Source of the DNA: UBA6168 sp031426435
Lineage (GTDB): Bacteria > Bacteroidota > Bacteroidia > Chitinophagales > Saprospiraceae
Assembly (NCBI GenBank): GCA_031426435.1
Contig: JANPLH010000159.1
Span: 1-29,347 of the forward strand
Length of the DNA: 29,347 nucleotides
Reading direction: 5' to 3'
Made by a program: the position numbers and the translations under genes. Below, piece after piece: positions 1 to 7,345 of the stretch. Position 1 is the first letter of the stretch. Every line of letters starts with the position of its first letter. A model generated the notes under the pieces. That model ran no database searches, was not told the DNA's origin, and saw nothing but the letters and a program-made list of their open reading frames with translations.

Positions 1-54
1 AAACTGTTTGAAAAAATCCTTGGGAAGGATGGGTTGTTCAACTTCTTTTTTCAT
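1..54 (-). CDS. Partial transposase N-terminus (IS256-like), runs off window
   Basis: An ATG at 52-54 on the minus strand opens an 18-codon reading frame, MKKEVEQPILPKDFFKQF, that continues beyond the window edge. The ELPKDFFKQF-type stretch is what I recall from N-termini of Bacteroidota IS256-family transposases, which bind the terminal repeats and carry a DDE catalytic core further downstream (not visible here). The short distance to the putative terminal repeat at 113-127 agrees with this. Too little protein is present for certainty; any small conserved protein starting here is the alternative. Confidence 0.4.
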   Translation of the reverse strand, partial: MKKEVEQPILPKDFFKQF

Positions 55-127
55 GGTGTGAATGTTTTGATGGTAAAGGTATTTTGCCTCCTTTTCTTCA
101 CACGGAAAAAATCAGTTTACACAAAAT
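1..127 (-). mobile_element. Left end of a probable IS256-family insertion sequence
   Basis: The sequence from about 113 to 127 (CAGTTTACACAAAAT on the + strand, ATTTTGTGTAAACTG reading into the element) resembles the TGTGTAAA-containing terminal inverted repeats of IS256-family elements. It is followed inward, after roughly 60 bases, by a leftward ORF whose start fits an IS256 transposase. Only this end lies in the window, so the other terminal repeat and the target duplication cannot be checked. The element end lies 120 bases upstream of the deacetylase start and reads away from it. The family call is from memory of IS256 ends and is not confirmed. Confidence 0.5.
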
Positions 128-246
128 CCTGCAAACGGTCATAAACCCCTCTCGACAACTTCAAAATATCTTTCTCCAATTGATAAAAATCAGTGGCCTA
201 TCTTCACCGGGTTGCTTTCTTTGCCAAACACAAACCTCCACAGAAG

Positions 247-1206
247 ATGAATCTAATTTACAACCCAGTCTTCCTCCAGCACGACACGGGTATGCACCCC
301 GAAAATGCCAAGCGCTTGGAGGCATTCGAAGAATTACCAGCCACCGAGGTGCCAGACGGCACCCAGTGGCTGCCCCTCGTGCATTCCGCCCACCATATCG
401 CCAATGTGAAGGCTGCCTGCGAGGCACAAACCCACCTCGACCCCGACACGATGACCTCGCCCGGCAGCTACGAAGCAGCTGTGCGGGCCGTCGGAGCTAC
501 CGTTTTGGCCAGCGAACGGGGCGATTTTGCGCTCGTGCGCCCACCGGGCCACCACGCCTACCCCAACCGTTCCAGTGGTTTTTGCCTCTTCAACAACGTG
601 GCCATTGCTGCGCAAAAACTGGCCGACGAAGGCAAACGGGTCTTCCTCTTCGACTTCGACGGACACCTCGGCGACGGCACCTCGCATATTTTCGAGGAAA
701 CCAACCAAGTGTTCTACTGCTCCATCCACCAGTACCCCGCCTTTCCAGGGCATGGTTACGTGAACGATATCGGTATTGGCAATGGCCGGGGCTACACCAT
801 AAACGTGCCGCTGCCCCCCGAAAGCGGCGACGATATCTTCTTGGACGCTGTGAACAATTGCATGCAGGTAATGGAGCAGTTCAAGCCCGACGTGGTGGCT
901 GTCTCCGCTGGCTTCGATGCGCACCAGTACGACCTGCTGCTGCAACTTCGGGTGACGGAAAGCAGTTTCTACAAAGTCGGGCAGCTATTGCGGGAGCGCT
1001 CCAATAATATCTTCGCCACGCTGGAAGGCGGCTACAATGTGGCGGTGCTGCCGCAATGTGTGCATAATTTCATAGCTGGCATCAATGGCGAACCGATGCC
1101 CTACGACCGTCAGGTGACCACCTCGTTCCGCTCCGTCTGGGAGGAATATGAGTTGCGAAGCCATTCCGTCATGGGCATTTTGAAGCCTTGGTGGAGGTTT
1201 TGGTGA
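247..1206 (+). CDS. Histone deacetylase family protein (AcuC/HDAC-like lysine deacetylase)
   Basis: A 319-residue zinc-dependent arginase/deacetylase-fold enzyme expected to remove acetyl groups from protein lysines or acetylated polyamines in the cytoplasm. Family hallmarks are visible: PPGHHAYP with the catalytic His pair at about 102-103, a zinc ligand block DFDGHLGDGT (Asp138, His140; the usual form is DVHHGNGT), AGFDAH with Asp224, and EGGYN with the transition-state Tyr263. All metal and catalytic positions are therefore present. I chose the ATG at 247 (MNLIYNPVFLQHDTGMHPEN) because family homology begins there; an in-frame ATG at 193 adds 18 unconserved residues. The next gene, 163 bases on in the same direction, carries a protein-acetyltransferase-like architecture, so the two may set opposite sides of a lysine acetylation switch, as AcuA/AcuC do in Bacillus. 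The gap between them holds a word-repeat hairpin. Confidence 0.9.
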   Translation: MNLIYNPVFLQHDTGMHPENAKRLEAFEELPATEVPDGTQWLPLVHSAHHIANVKAACEAQTHLDPDTMTSPGSYEAAVRAVGATVLASERGDFALVRPPGHHAYPNRSSGFCLFNNVAIAAQKLADEGKRVFLFDFDGHLGDGTSHIFEETNQVFYCSIHQYPAFPGHGYVNDIGIGNGRGYTINVPLPPESGDDIFLDAVNNCMQVMEQFKPDVVAVSAGFDAHQYDLLLQLRVTESSFYKVGQLLRERSNNIFATLEGGYNVAVLPQCVHNFIAGINGEPMPYDRQVTTSFRSVWEEYELRSHSVMGILKPWWRFW

Positions 1207-1295
1207 ATTGGTTGAAATAGTTGAACTCGTTGAACTGGTTGAATTGGGCAGCCCCCACCCAATTCACCCAATTTAACTTGTTCAACCAATTGCCC
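1207..1295. repeat. Intergenic word-repeat hairpin 1 (9-nt word GTTGAACTG)
   Basis: Starting directly after the deacetylase stop, four 9-nt units lie head to tail at 1211-1246 (GTTGAAATA, GTTGAACTC, GTTGAACTG, GTTGAATTG). After a C-rich loop (about 1249-1257) the opposite arm at 1258-1295 carries the reverse complement of three such units. Innermost pairing is TGAATTGGG with CCCAATTCA and outermost is AATTGGTTGAA with TTCAACCAATT. One arm is one unit shorter. It may act as a transcription terminator or attenuator between the two genes, but no T-run follows. Confidence 0.8.
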
Positions 1296-1369
1296 GTTAT
1301 GTTCCACTCGACAAAATATTCCATCCGCAAACCGTCGCTGCCGTCGGTGCTTCCGATAAAGTTGGCACG

Positions 1370-3970
1370 GTGGGTTATGCCATTTTTGACAATCTGCTCA
1401 ACGGCGGCTACAAGGGCAAAATCTACCCCGTGAACCCCCGCCACCGCACCGTGCGGGGCAAAAAAAGTTATGCTTCGGTAAAAAAAATACACGGCACGGT
1501 GGACCTCGCCGTTATCGCCGTGCCAGCCAAGGCTGTCGCTTCAGTCATCAAAGACTGCGGCGAGGCAGGCATTGGCGGAGCCATCATCATTTCAGCGGGC
1601 TTTCGGGAATCGGGTGCGGAGGGCCTGCGCCTGTACGATGAAATCGGGCGGCTGGCCCGGCAGTACGGCATCCGCATCATTGGGCCGAACTGCCTCGGCA
1701 TCATCGCTCCTACATTGGGGCTGAATGCCAGCTTCGCCAGCCGCATGGCCTTGCCTGGCAAAATCGCCTTCATCTCGCAGAGTGGCGCCCTTTGCACGGC
1801 AATCCTCGATTGGTCGGTGAACCAGAGTGTCGGGTTCAGCCACTTCGTGTCCGTTGGCGAGATGGTGGACGTCGGCTACCACGACCTCATTGACTACTTC
1901 GGGGCCGACCCGAACACGGCCTGCATCCTCATTTACATGGAAAGCCTCGCCGACCCCCGCAAATTCATGAGCGCAGCAAGGGCATTTTCGAGGCAAAAAC
2001 CCATCATCGTGCTGAAGGCCGGGCAGAGCGACGAGGGCGCACAGGCCACGCTCTCGCACACAGGTTCGCTCGCTGGCAACGATGCCGCCTACGACGCCGC
2101 CTTCCGGCGGGCGGGCATCATCAGGGTGCAAACGATTTCGCAGCTTTTCCATGTGGCACAGGCATTAGCCACGCAGCCCCGGCCTGCTGGCAACCGCCTC
2201 GCCATCCTTACCAATGCGGGTGGCCCCGCCGTGCTGGCCACCGATTTTTTGATGAAAAACGAGGGCCAGCTTGCGCAACTTTCAGCAGAAACCATGCTGG
2301 CGCTGAACAGCTTCTTGCCACCGCACTGGAGCCACGGCGACCCAGTGGACGTGCTCGGCGACACCCCGGCAGTGAACTACGGAAGGGCGCTCGAACTGAT
2401 TTTGAAAGACCCCAACGTGGACGGTGTGCTGGCCATCACAGCCTCCCAAGCCGTCATCAGCGAGGCCGATATTGCGGAGCAGGTGGTCGAGTTTTCCAAA
2501 AACACCAACAAGACGCTGCTGGCCTGCTGGATGGGCGAGATGGATGTAGCCGATGGGCGTGCCATTCTCGAACAGGGCGGCATCCCCAATTACCGCTACC
2601 CCGAAGAGGCTGTGATGGCCTTCCTGCGCATGTGGCGGTACGGCAACAATTTGGAGCTGCTCTATGAAACGCCGCCCACGATGCCCGAGGCGTTTTTCCC
2701 CGAAAAAGAAAAGGCCACTGCCATCATCCGGCAGGCACTGGATGCAGGCAGGCTCACGCTCACCGAGCCGGAAGGCAAGCAGTTGCTGGCCTGCTATGAC
2801 ATTCCCGTGGCCATGAATGAGGTGGCTAAAACAGCGGAGGAGGCTGTCGTTGCTGCGCAAAAAATCGGCTATCCGGTGGTGATGAAGATTGATAGCCCCG
2901 ATATTGGCCACAAAGTGGACGTGGGCGGGGTGCTGCTCAACATCAACACGCCGTTGGAAGTGCGGGGGGCTTATGAAACGCTCCTGAGCAATGCCAAGCG
3001 CCACCGCCCCGACGCCCTTATCGTTGGGGTTTTGGTGGAACAAATGGTGAAAAAGGAATTTGAGCTGCTCGTTGGGGCAAAGAAAGACCCCGTGTTCGGT
3101 CCGGTCATCGCATTTGGCTTGGGTGGCACGGCGGTGGAGGTTTTTCAGGACATCCACCTCGGCCTGCCCCCGCTCAACATGGCGCTGGCCCGCCGAATGA
3201 TTGAGCGCACGAAGGTCTATCGGCTGTTGCAAGGCTACCGGGGCCGCCCCGGCGTTGACCTCCAGGACCTCCAGTTCCTGCTGATGAAATTCTCTTACCT
3301 CGTCATGGATTTTCCTGAAATCAAGGAGATTGACATCAATCCCTATGTGGTGGACTCGGCAGGCGGTATGGTGCTCGACTCGCACATCGTTTTGGAAAAA
3401 CTGCCAGCAAAACAAGGGCATTTCACCTATGACCACCTCGCTATTTCGCCCTACCCGGGGCAGTACACCAAAGAGGTTTTGATGAAAAACGGCGAGGTGG
3501 CGCTCTTTCGCCCCATTCGCCCAGAAGACGAACCGCTGGAGGCCGAGATGTTCGAAAAGCTGTCACGGGAGAGCATCTACTTTCGGTTTTTTGGGTACGT
3601 ACCGAAGATGAGCCACAAGTTCCTCGTGCGCTTCACGCATATTGACTACGACCGGGAATTGGCCATCGTGGCGGAAGTGGAAGAGCAGGGCCGCAAGATG
3701 CTGGCGGGCGTGGTGCGCCTCGTCAACGACTACTCGAACGACAGCGCTGAGTTTGCCATCATCGTAGCTGACCCATGGCACGGGCAGGGCCTTGGGGGCA
3801 AGCTCATGGATTTCATGATAGGCATCGCCAAAGAGCGGGGCTTGGAGCGCATCCATGCCGAAGCACTGATGAGCAACGAGGTCATGTTGAAGATGTTCGA
3901 GCGGCGGGGGTTCCAGGTGGTGAAACGGGACAGTACCTCGTATCAGGTGGAGTTGGTGATTTCGAGGTAA
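1370..3970 (+). CDS. Acyl-CoA synthetase (NDP-forming) fused to GNAT acetyltransferase (Pat/PatZ-like)
   Basis: At 866 residues from the GTG at 1370, this matches the architecture of bacterial protein lysine acetyltransferases of the Pat/PatZ type: CoA-binding Rossmann domain, succinyl-CoA-ligase-like domain, ATP-grasp domain (about 457-690) and a C-terminal GNAT domain (about 702-866) with the acetyl-CoA loop HGQGLGGKL. Such proteins acetylate Acs and other enzymes. The SHTGSLAG motif retains His230, the phospho-His of ADP-forming acetyl-CoA synthetases, so the synthetase half may still be active. Coding homology clearly begins upstream of 1370: the same frame from 1304 reads PLDKIFHPQTVAAVGASDK, the expected N-terminal Rossmann strand, yet no ATG, GTG or TTG precedes it before the stop at 1274. 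The ATG at 1299 is out of frame by one base. Either a one-base deletion (or sequence error) hit codon 2, or a non-standard start is used. The deacetylase gene lies immediately upstream. Confidence 0.85.
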   Translation: MGYAIFDNLLNGGYKGKIYPVNPRHRTVRGKKSYASVKKIHGTVDLAVIAVPAKAVASVIKDCGEAGIGGAIIISAGFRESGAEGLRLYDEIGRLARQYGIRIIGPNCLGIIAPTLGLNASFASRMALPGKIAFISQSGALCTAILDWSVNQSVGFSHFVSVGEMVDVGYHDLIDYFGADPNTACILIYMESLADPRKFMSAARAFSRQKPIIVLKAGQSDEGAQATLSHTGSLAGNDAAYDAAFRRAGIIRVQTISQLFHVAQALATQPRPAGNRLAILTNAGGPAVLATDFLMKNEGQLAQLSAETMLALNSFLPPHWSHGDPVDVLGDTPAVNYGRALELILKDPNVDGVLAITASQAVISEADIAEQVVEFSKNTNKTLLACWMGEMDVADGRAILEQGGIPNYRYPEEAVMAFLRMWRYGNNLELLYETPPTMPEAFFPEKEKATAIIRQALDAGRLTLTEPEGKQLLACYDIPVAMNEVAKTAEEAVVAAQKIGYPVVMKIDSPDIGHKVDVGGVLLNINTPLEVRGAYETLLSNAKRHRPDALIVGVLVEQMVKKEFELLVGAKKDPVFGPVIAFGLGGTAVEVFQDIHLGLPPLNMALARRMIERTKVYRLLQGYRGRPGVDLQDLQFLLMKFSYLVMDFPEIKEIDINPYVVDSAGGMVLDSHIVLEKLPAKQGHFTYDHLAISPYPGQYTKEVLMKNGEVALFRPIRPEDEPLEAEMFEKLSRESIYFRFFGYVPKMSHKFLVRFTHIDYDRELAIVAEVEEQGRKMLAGVVRLVNDYSNDSAEFAIIVADPWHGQGLGGKLMDFMIGIAKERGLERIHAEALMSNEVMLKMFERRGFQVVKRDSTSYQVELVISR

Positions 3971-4003
3971 ACTTCTCCTTTCGGCCATATTGCCAACATC
4001 TCC

Positions 4004-4011
4004 TACCTTTA
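4004..4011 (+). promoter_or_regulatory. Possible -7 promoter box for the glycosyltransferase
   Basis: TACCTTTA matches the Bacteroidota -7 consensus TAnnTTTG at 7 of 8 positions and lies 43 bases before the ATG at 4055. No convincing -33 TTTG is seen at the usual spacing, so this is weak. Confidence 0.25.
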
Positions 4012-4054
4012 CCGCCCATGCCCGGCACCTCATGGCTTGCGGCAGCACAAACAC

Positions 4055-4987
4055 ATGAAATTATCCGTCGTCATTACCGTCTATAACGAAGAAGAAAACA
4101 TCCGGCCCCTGTTCGACCAGCTCGTGGTGGCCTTGCAGGGCATTGACCACGAAATCCTCTACGTAGACGACGGCTCCCGGGATGGCACATTGGCGGAGCT
4201 AAAGAAAATCAAGTACGACCGCCTGCGCTTCATCGAGTTCAGAAAGAACTACGGCCAGAGCATGGCGCTCATGGCGGGCATTGACCATGCCGACGGCGAT
4301 TTCATTGCCACCATGGACGGCGACCTGCAAAACGACCCCGCCGACCTGCCTGCCATGCTGAAAATGGCTGAGGAGGGCGACTGGGACATGGTGGCTGGCA
4401 TCCGGGCCAACCGCAAGGATGGGATGGTGCTCCGCAAAATCCCCAGCCTCATCGCAAACTGGATCATCCGCAATTCCACCGATGTACACCTCAAGGACTA
4501 TGGCTGTGCCCTCAAGGTCTTCCGGCGGGACATCGCCAAAGACCTCGGCCTCTACGGGGAATTGCACCGCTTCATCCCCGTGCTGGCCCGCTTGGAGGGT
4601 GCCCGCATCACGCAGATGGACGTGCGGCACCACGCACGGCGCTTTGGCAAGTCGAAATACGGCCTGGGGCGCACTTTCAAGGTCATCAGCGACCTGCTGC
4701 TCATGCTTTTCCTGAAAAAATACATGCAGCGCCCCATGCACCTCTTCGGTAATGTGGGTGTAGGACTATTCGCCATCGGGGCACTTATCAATCTGTATTT
4801 GGGCGTCTTGAAGATCATGGGCCACGACATTTGGGGCAAGCCGCTGCTCATTCTTGGCCTGATGCTGGTCATCGCTGGCATTCAATTAATTACGATTGGT
4901 ATTGTAGTCGAAATACAGATGCGCACCTATTATGAGTCTCAACAGAAGCGACCATATAAGGTGCGGCGGGAATATCGGGGGATGTAA
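4055..4987 (+). CDS. Family 2 glycosyltransferase with two C-terminal membrane helices
   Basis: A 310-residue GT-A glycosyltransferase of the DPM1/GtrB/ArnC type, which transfers a sugar from a nucleotide donor to a polyprenyl phosphate at the inner membrane. The N-terminus SVVITVYNEEENI, the nucleotide-binding DDGSRDGT (about 39-45) and the metal/catalytic DGDLQNDP (about 88-95) are all visible. Two hydrophobic segments near the C-terminus (about 236-260 and 268-292) are the expected anchor, followed by a basic tail. The ATG at 4055 was chosen because MKLSVVITVYNEEE is the canonical opening; the upstream in-frame ATG at 4037 adds six residues. It stands alone between the acetyltransferase-like gene and leftward glk, so its glycan pathway is not revealed by context. 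Confidence 0.88.
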   Translation: MKLSVVITVYNEEENIRPLFDQLVVALQGIDHEILYVDDGSRDGTLAELKKIKYDRLRFIEFRKNYGQSMALMAGIDHADGDFIATMDGDLQNDPADLPAMLKMAEEGDWDMVAGIRANRKDGMVLRKIPSLIANWIIRNSTDVHLKDYGCALKVFRRDIAKDLGLYGELHRFIPVLARLEGARITQMDVRHHARRFGKSKYGLGRTFKVISDLLLMLFLKKYMQRPMHLFGNVGVGLFAIGALINLYLGVLKIMGHDIWGKPLLILGLMLVIAGIQLITIGIVVEIQMRTYYESQQKRPYKVRREYRGM

Positions 4988-5200
4988 TTGGAAATTGGAA
5001 ATTGGAAATTAAGAAATTAGCTTTGTCTGTACCAAAGGTCTGGCAAGCCTATTGGCGTTAAGTATGATTCTATGATATTTTTTTTGATTTAAGATATAAG
5101 AATTCAGATTTAAGACTTAAGATTTTAAAACGCCTGTAAAACCTCAATTCTTAAATCGTATATCTGGTGGTATTAAATCAAAATATAGCGTTTACCAACT
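4988..5200. repeat. AT-rich intergenic word-repeat block and imperfect hairpin
   Basis: Directly after the glycosyltransferase stop lie three GAAATTG-type units (4991-5010). Further on, an AT-rich block at about 5093-5137 repeats GATTTAAGA-like words and pairs imperfectly with 5152-5190: TTTGATTTAA with TTAAATCAAA, GATATA with TATATC, and AAGAATT with AATTCTT. This lies in the convergent gap between the glycosyltransferase and glk and could terminate transcription from both sides. The pairing is interrupted and less regular than at the other word-repeat loci. Confidence 0.5.
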
Positions 5201-5207
5201 TTAATAA

Positions 5208-6239
5208 TCACCCAAATGCTCCATAATATCCCGCTCCCCATAGCGCCGTTTTTTGATTTAATATTAAATGGACGGGGACAGCTTCCACCAGCGGGTGAAG
5301 CCGGCCCACTTCAAAAAAGTATTCGTTGAAAATGGCGTGGTGCTCTTCGTTCCAAATCTTGGGGATGATGCCACCGCCGATGAACAAACCGCCCGTTGCC
5401 TTTAGTTTCAGGGCAAGGTTGGCGGCCTCTTCCGCCATGTACCGGGTGAACATGCGCAGTGCCTCCGCACAGGCCGAGCAGCCTTCCGAGGCAGCGATGC
5501 TGATGGCGGCAGCAGTGTCGTGCGCTTTGAATTCTTCCCGCAGGATTTCGGGCATTTCCCAACCCTTTTCGTCCCGCAAAAAGCTGAAAATCATGCAAAT
5601 GCCTGGCCCTGACACGACCCGCTCCCAACTCACGTGGCCATATTTTTTCTGCAAATAAAGATAGAGTTCCCAATCCAATTCATTGCGTGCAGCGAAGTGC
5701 GTATGCCCGCCCTCGGTAGCAAAAGGGTGGTAGGCCCGTCCATCCCAAAACAGCCCGCCCTCCCCCAGCCCGGTGCCGGGAGAGAGGACGGCAGCATTGC
5801 CCGCTTCACTGTTTTTGCCAGGATAGATGGTCTTAAAATCCGCCTCCGTGAGCGCAGCCAGCCCGTAGCAGTTGGCCTCCAAGTCATTGATTATCAGTAT
5901 GTTTTTGATACCAAGCTGGTCGCCGATTTCATAGCTGTCTATGTCCCAATGGAGGTTCGTGCCATGCGCCTTGCCCTTGTGGATGGGGCCGGCGAAGGAG
6001 ATACAACCACCTTGCGGCAGCGGCATGTTTTGGGTAAAATCCCTTGCAATGTCCACCAGCGATGGCCAGTCCCTCGACGCATAGCGATGCTCTTTGACGA
6101 GCGAGGGTGCGCCGTTTTTCATTTCAAAAATGGCCATGTCGGTCTTGGTGCCGCCGATGTCGGCAGCGAGTATGGTCGCTCCATCGGCGAGTGGCTGCAT
6201 CTGGTGCGGAAAGGAGATTGGAATAAGTGGATTGCCCAT
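5208..6239 (-). CDS. glk: Glucokinase (Glk family)
   Basis: A 343-residue cytoplasmic sugar kinase that phosphorylates glucose with ATP. It shows the phosphate-binding ADIGGTKT (about 26-33), the catalytic Asp within INDLEANCYG (about 118-125), SPGTGLGEGG (about 153-162), the EGGH block (about 176-179) and SGPG (about 210-213) typical of the Glk family. It lacks the CxCGxxGC zinc motif of ROK glucokinases. An N-terminal extension of about 20 residues precedes the first beta strand; an internal Met at 14 is an alternative start. It lies 92 bases downstream of the lpxD-like gene on the same strand and could share its transcript. Confidence 0.9.
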   Translation of the reverse strand: MGNPLIPISFPHQMQPLADGATILAADIGGTKTDMAIFEMKNGAPSLVKEHRYASRDWPSLVDIARDFTQNMPLPQGGCISFAGPIHKGKAHGTNLHWDIDSYEIGDQLGIKNILIINDLEANCYGLAALTEADFKTIYPGKNSEAGNAAVLSPGTGLGEGGLFWDGRAYHPFATEGGHTHFAARNELDWELYLYLQKKYGHVSWERVVSGPGICMIFSFLRDEKGWEMPEILREEFKAHDTAAAISIAASEGCSACAEALRMFTRYMAEEAANLALKLKATGGLFIGGGIIPKIWNEEHHAIFNEYFFEVGRLHPLVEAVPVHLILNQKTALWGAGYYGAFG

Positions 6240-6331
6240 TTGCTGGAATTTTAAGGGGCAATATGGGCTTGCTTTTGGAGCGGATAAAGTGATTTGTGTC
6301 AGCTTGTTTTTTGAAAAAAATCAGCTACATG

Positions 6332-7264
6332 TCAAGGTTTCCATTTTTTCATCACCTCCGGCAATTGCCGCAAGGCAGCCAGCTCCCGTTGCCGCACCCT
6401 GATTTCCTCGGCGGGGATGCCGAAGTATGTCTTGCCGCCTTCCAAGTCTTTCGATACGCCCGATTTGGCGCTGACCACCGCCCCCGCCCCAATGCGCACC
6501 CGTGCCGCCACGCCGACTTGGCCGTAGAGTATCACCCCGTCTTCCAGGATGGCCTTGCCGCCGACTCCGACTTGGCCCGCCAACAGGCAGCGTCGACCGA
6601 TAACGGCCCCGTGGCCCACATGCACTTGGCAGTCGAGTTTGCTGCCTTCGCCAATGAACGTATCACCGGAAACGCCTTTGTTGATGGTGCATCCGGCCCC
6701 GATTTCCACATGGTCTTCGATGACCACCCGACCACCGGAGCGCCATTTTTTGAAGCCGTTCGCATTTTTCTGGAAATAGAAAGCATCGGTGCCGATGATG
6801 GCCCCGGCTTGGATGTTTACGTGGTTACCGATATGTGTATAGTCGCCGATAAAAGCATTCGCTTGGATATAGCAGTTCCGTCCGATGACCACGCCATGCC
6901 CAATGACCACGCCCGGCTCCACGATGCTCGATGGGTGGATGTTGGCGCTGTCGCTGATGCTGGCGCTGAGGGGGCGGAATGGGCGGTGCTCCCGCACGAG
7001 CGAGTCATAAGCCTCGAAGGGATTGTTGCAAAGCAAAAGCGCCTTGCCCGGCGGGCAATCAGCAGTTTCATTTAAAAAGATAATGGTCGCAGCGGAGTCG
7101 AGCGCCTTTCGGAAGTATTTGCGGTTGTCAACGAAGGTGATGTCGCCGGGCTGCACCTTGTGGATTTCGTTGATGCCCGTGGCCAATAGCGTATCGTCGC
7201 CAACAAGGGTGGCTCCAGCCTTGCGGGCGATGTCGAGGACGGGGATAGGAGTGGGAAATTTCAT
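6332..7264 (-). CDS. lpxD: LpxD-like UDP-3-O-acylglucosamine N-acyltransferase
   Basis: A 310-residue left-handed beta-helix acyltransferase. LpxD adds a 3-hydroxyacyl chain to UDP-3-O-acyl-glucosamine in lipid A synthesis. Residues 1-100 form the uridine-binding domain, and from about 105 the hexapeptide repeats ([IV]G-x4) run to about 285, ending in a helical tail. The predicted catalytic His is His218 in QVHVGHGAVIG. The loop GTDAFYFQKNANGF replaces the usual GxDGFGxA signature of proteobacterial LpxD, a form I associate with a second LpxD-like paralog in Bacteroidota, so the substrate could differ. The asd gene lies upstream on the same strand, separated by a terminator-like hairpin. Confidence 0.8.
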   Translation of the reverse strand: MKFPTPIPVLDIARKAGATLVGDDTLLATGINEIHKVQPGDITFVDNRKYFRKALDSAATIIFLNETADCPPGKALLLCNNPFEAYDSLVREHRPFRPLSASISDSANIHPSSIVEPGVVIGHGVVIGRNCYIQANAFIGDYTHIGNHVNIQAGAIIGTDAFYFQKNANGFKKWRSGGRVVIEDHVEIGAGCTINKGVSGDTFIGEGSKLDCQVHVGHGAVIGRRCLLAGQVGVGGKAILEDGVILYGQVGVAARVRIGAGAVVSAKSGVSKDLEGGKTYFGIPAEEIRVRQRELAALRQLPEVMKKWKP

Positions 7265-7303
7265 AATTCAGGTGAGCCCATTTTTATAGATTAAATATGG
7301 GTC

Positions 7304-7338
7304 AAGTGAGGGCGTCACTTTGAATCACGCCCTCACTT
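7304..7338 (-). terminator. Hairpin between asd and the lpxD-like gene
   Basis: AAGTGAGGGCGT (7304-7315) pairs perfectly with ACGCCCTCACTT (7327-7338) around an 11-base loop. A further GGGT/ACCC pair flanks it with one bulged base. It starts just past the asd stop on the minus strand. There is no strong T-run, so termination is probable but may be partial. Confidence 0.55.
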
Positions 7339-7345
7339 ACCCGTT

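Noticed and set aside
84..1007. 307-codon plus-strand frame overlapping the deacetylase
   Set aside because: Arg/Pro-rich out-of-frame translation; it begins inside the IS end and the deacetylase frame carries all the conserved residues.
2282..3436. 384-codon minus-strand open frame opposite the acetyltransferase-like gene
   Set aside because: His-rich, low-information translation complementary to a strongly conserved ATP-grasp region; no motif, promoter or start context.
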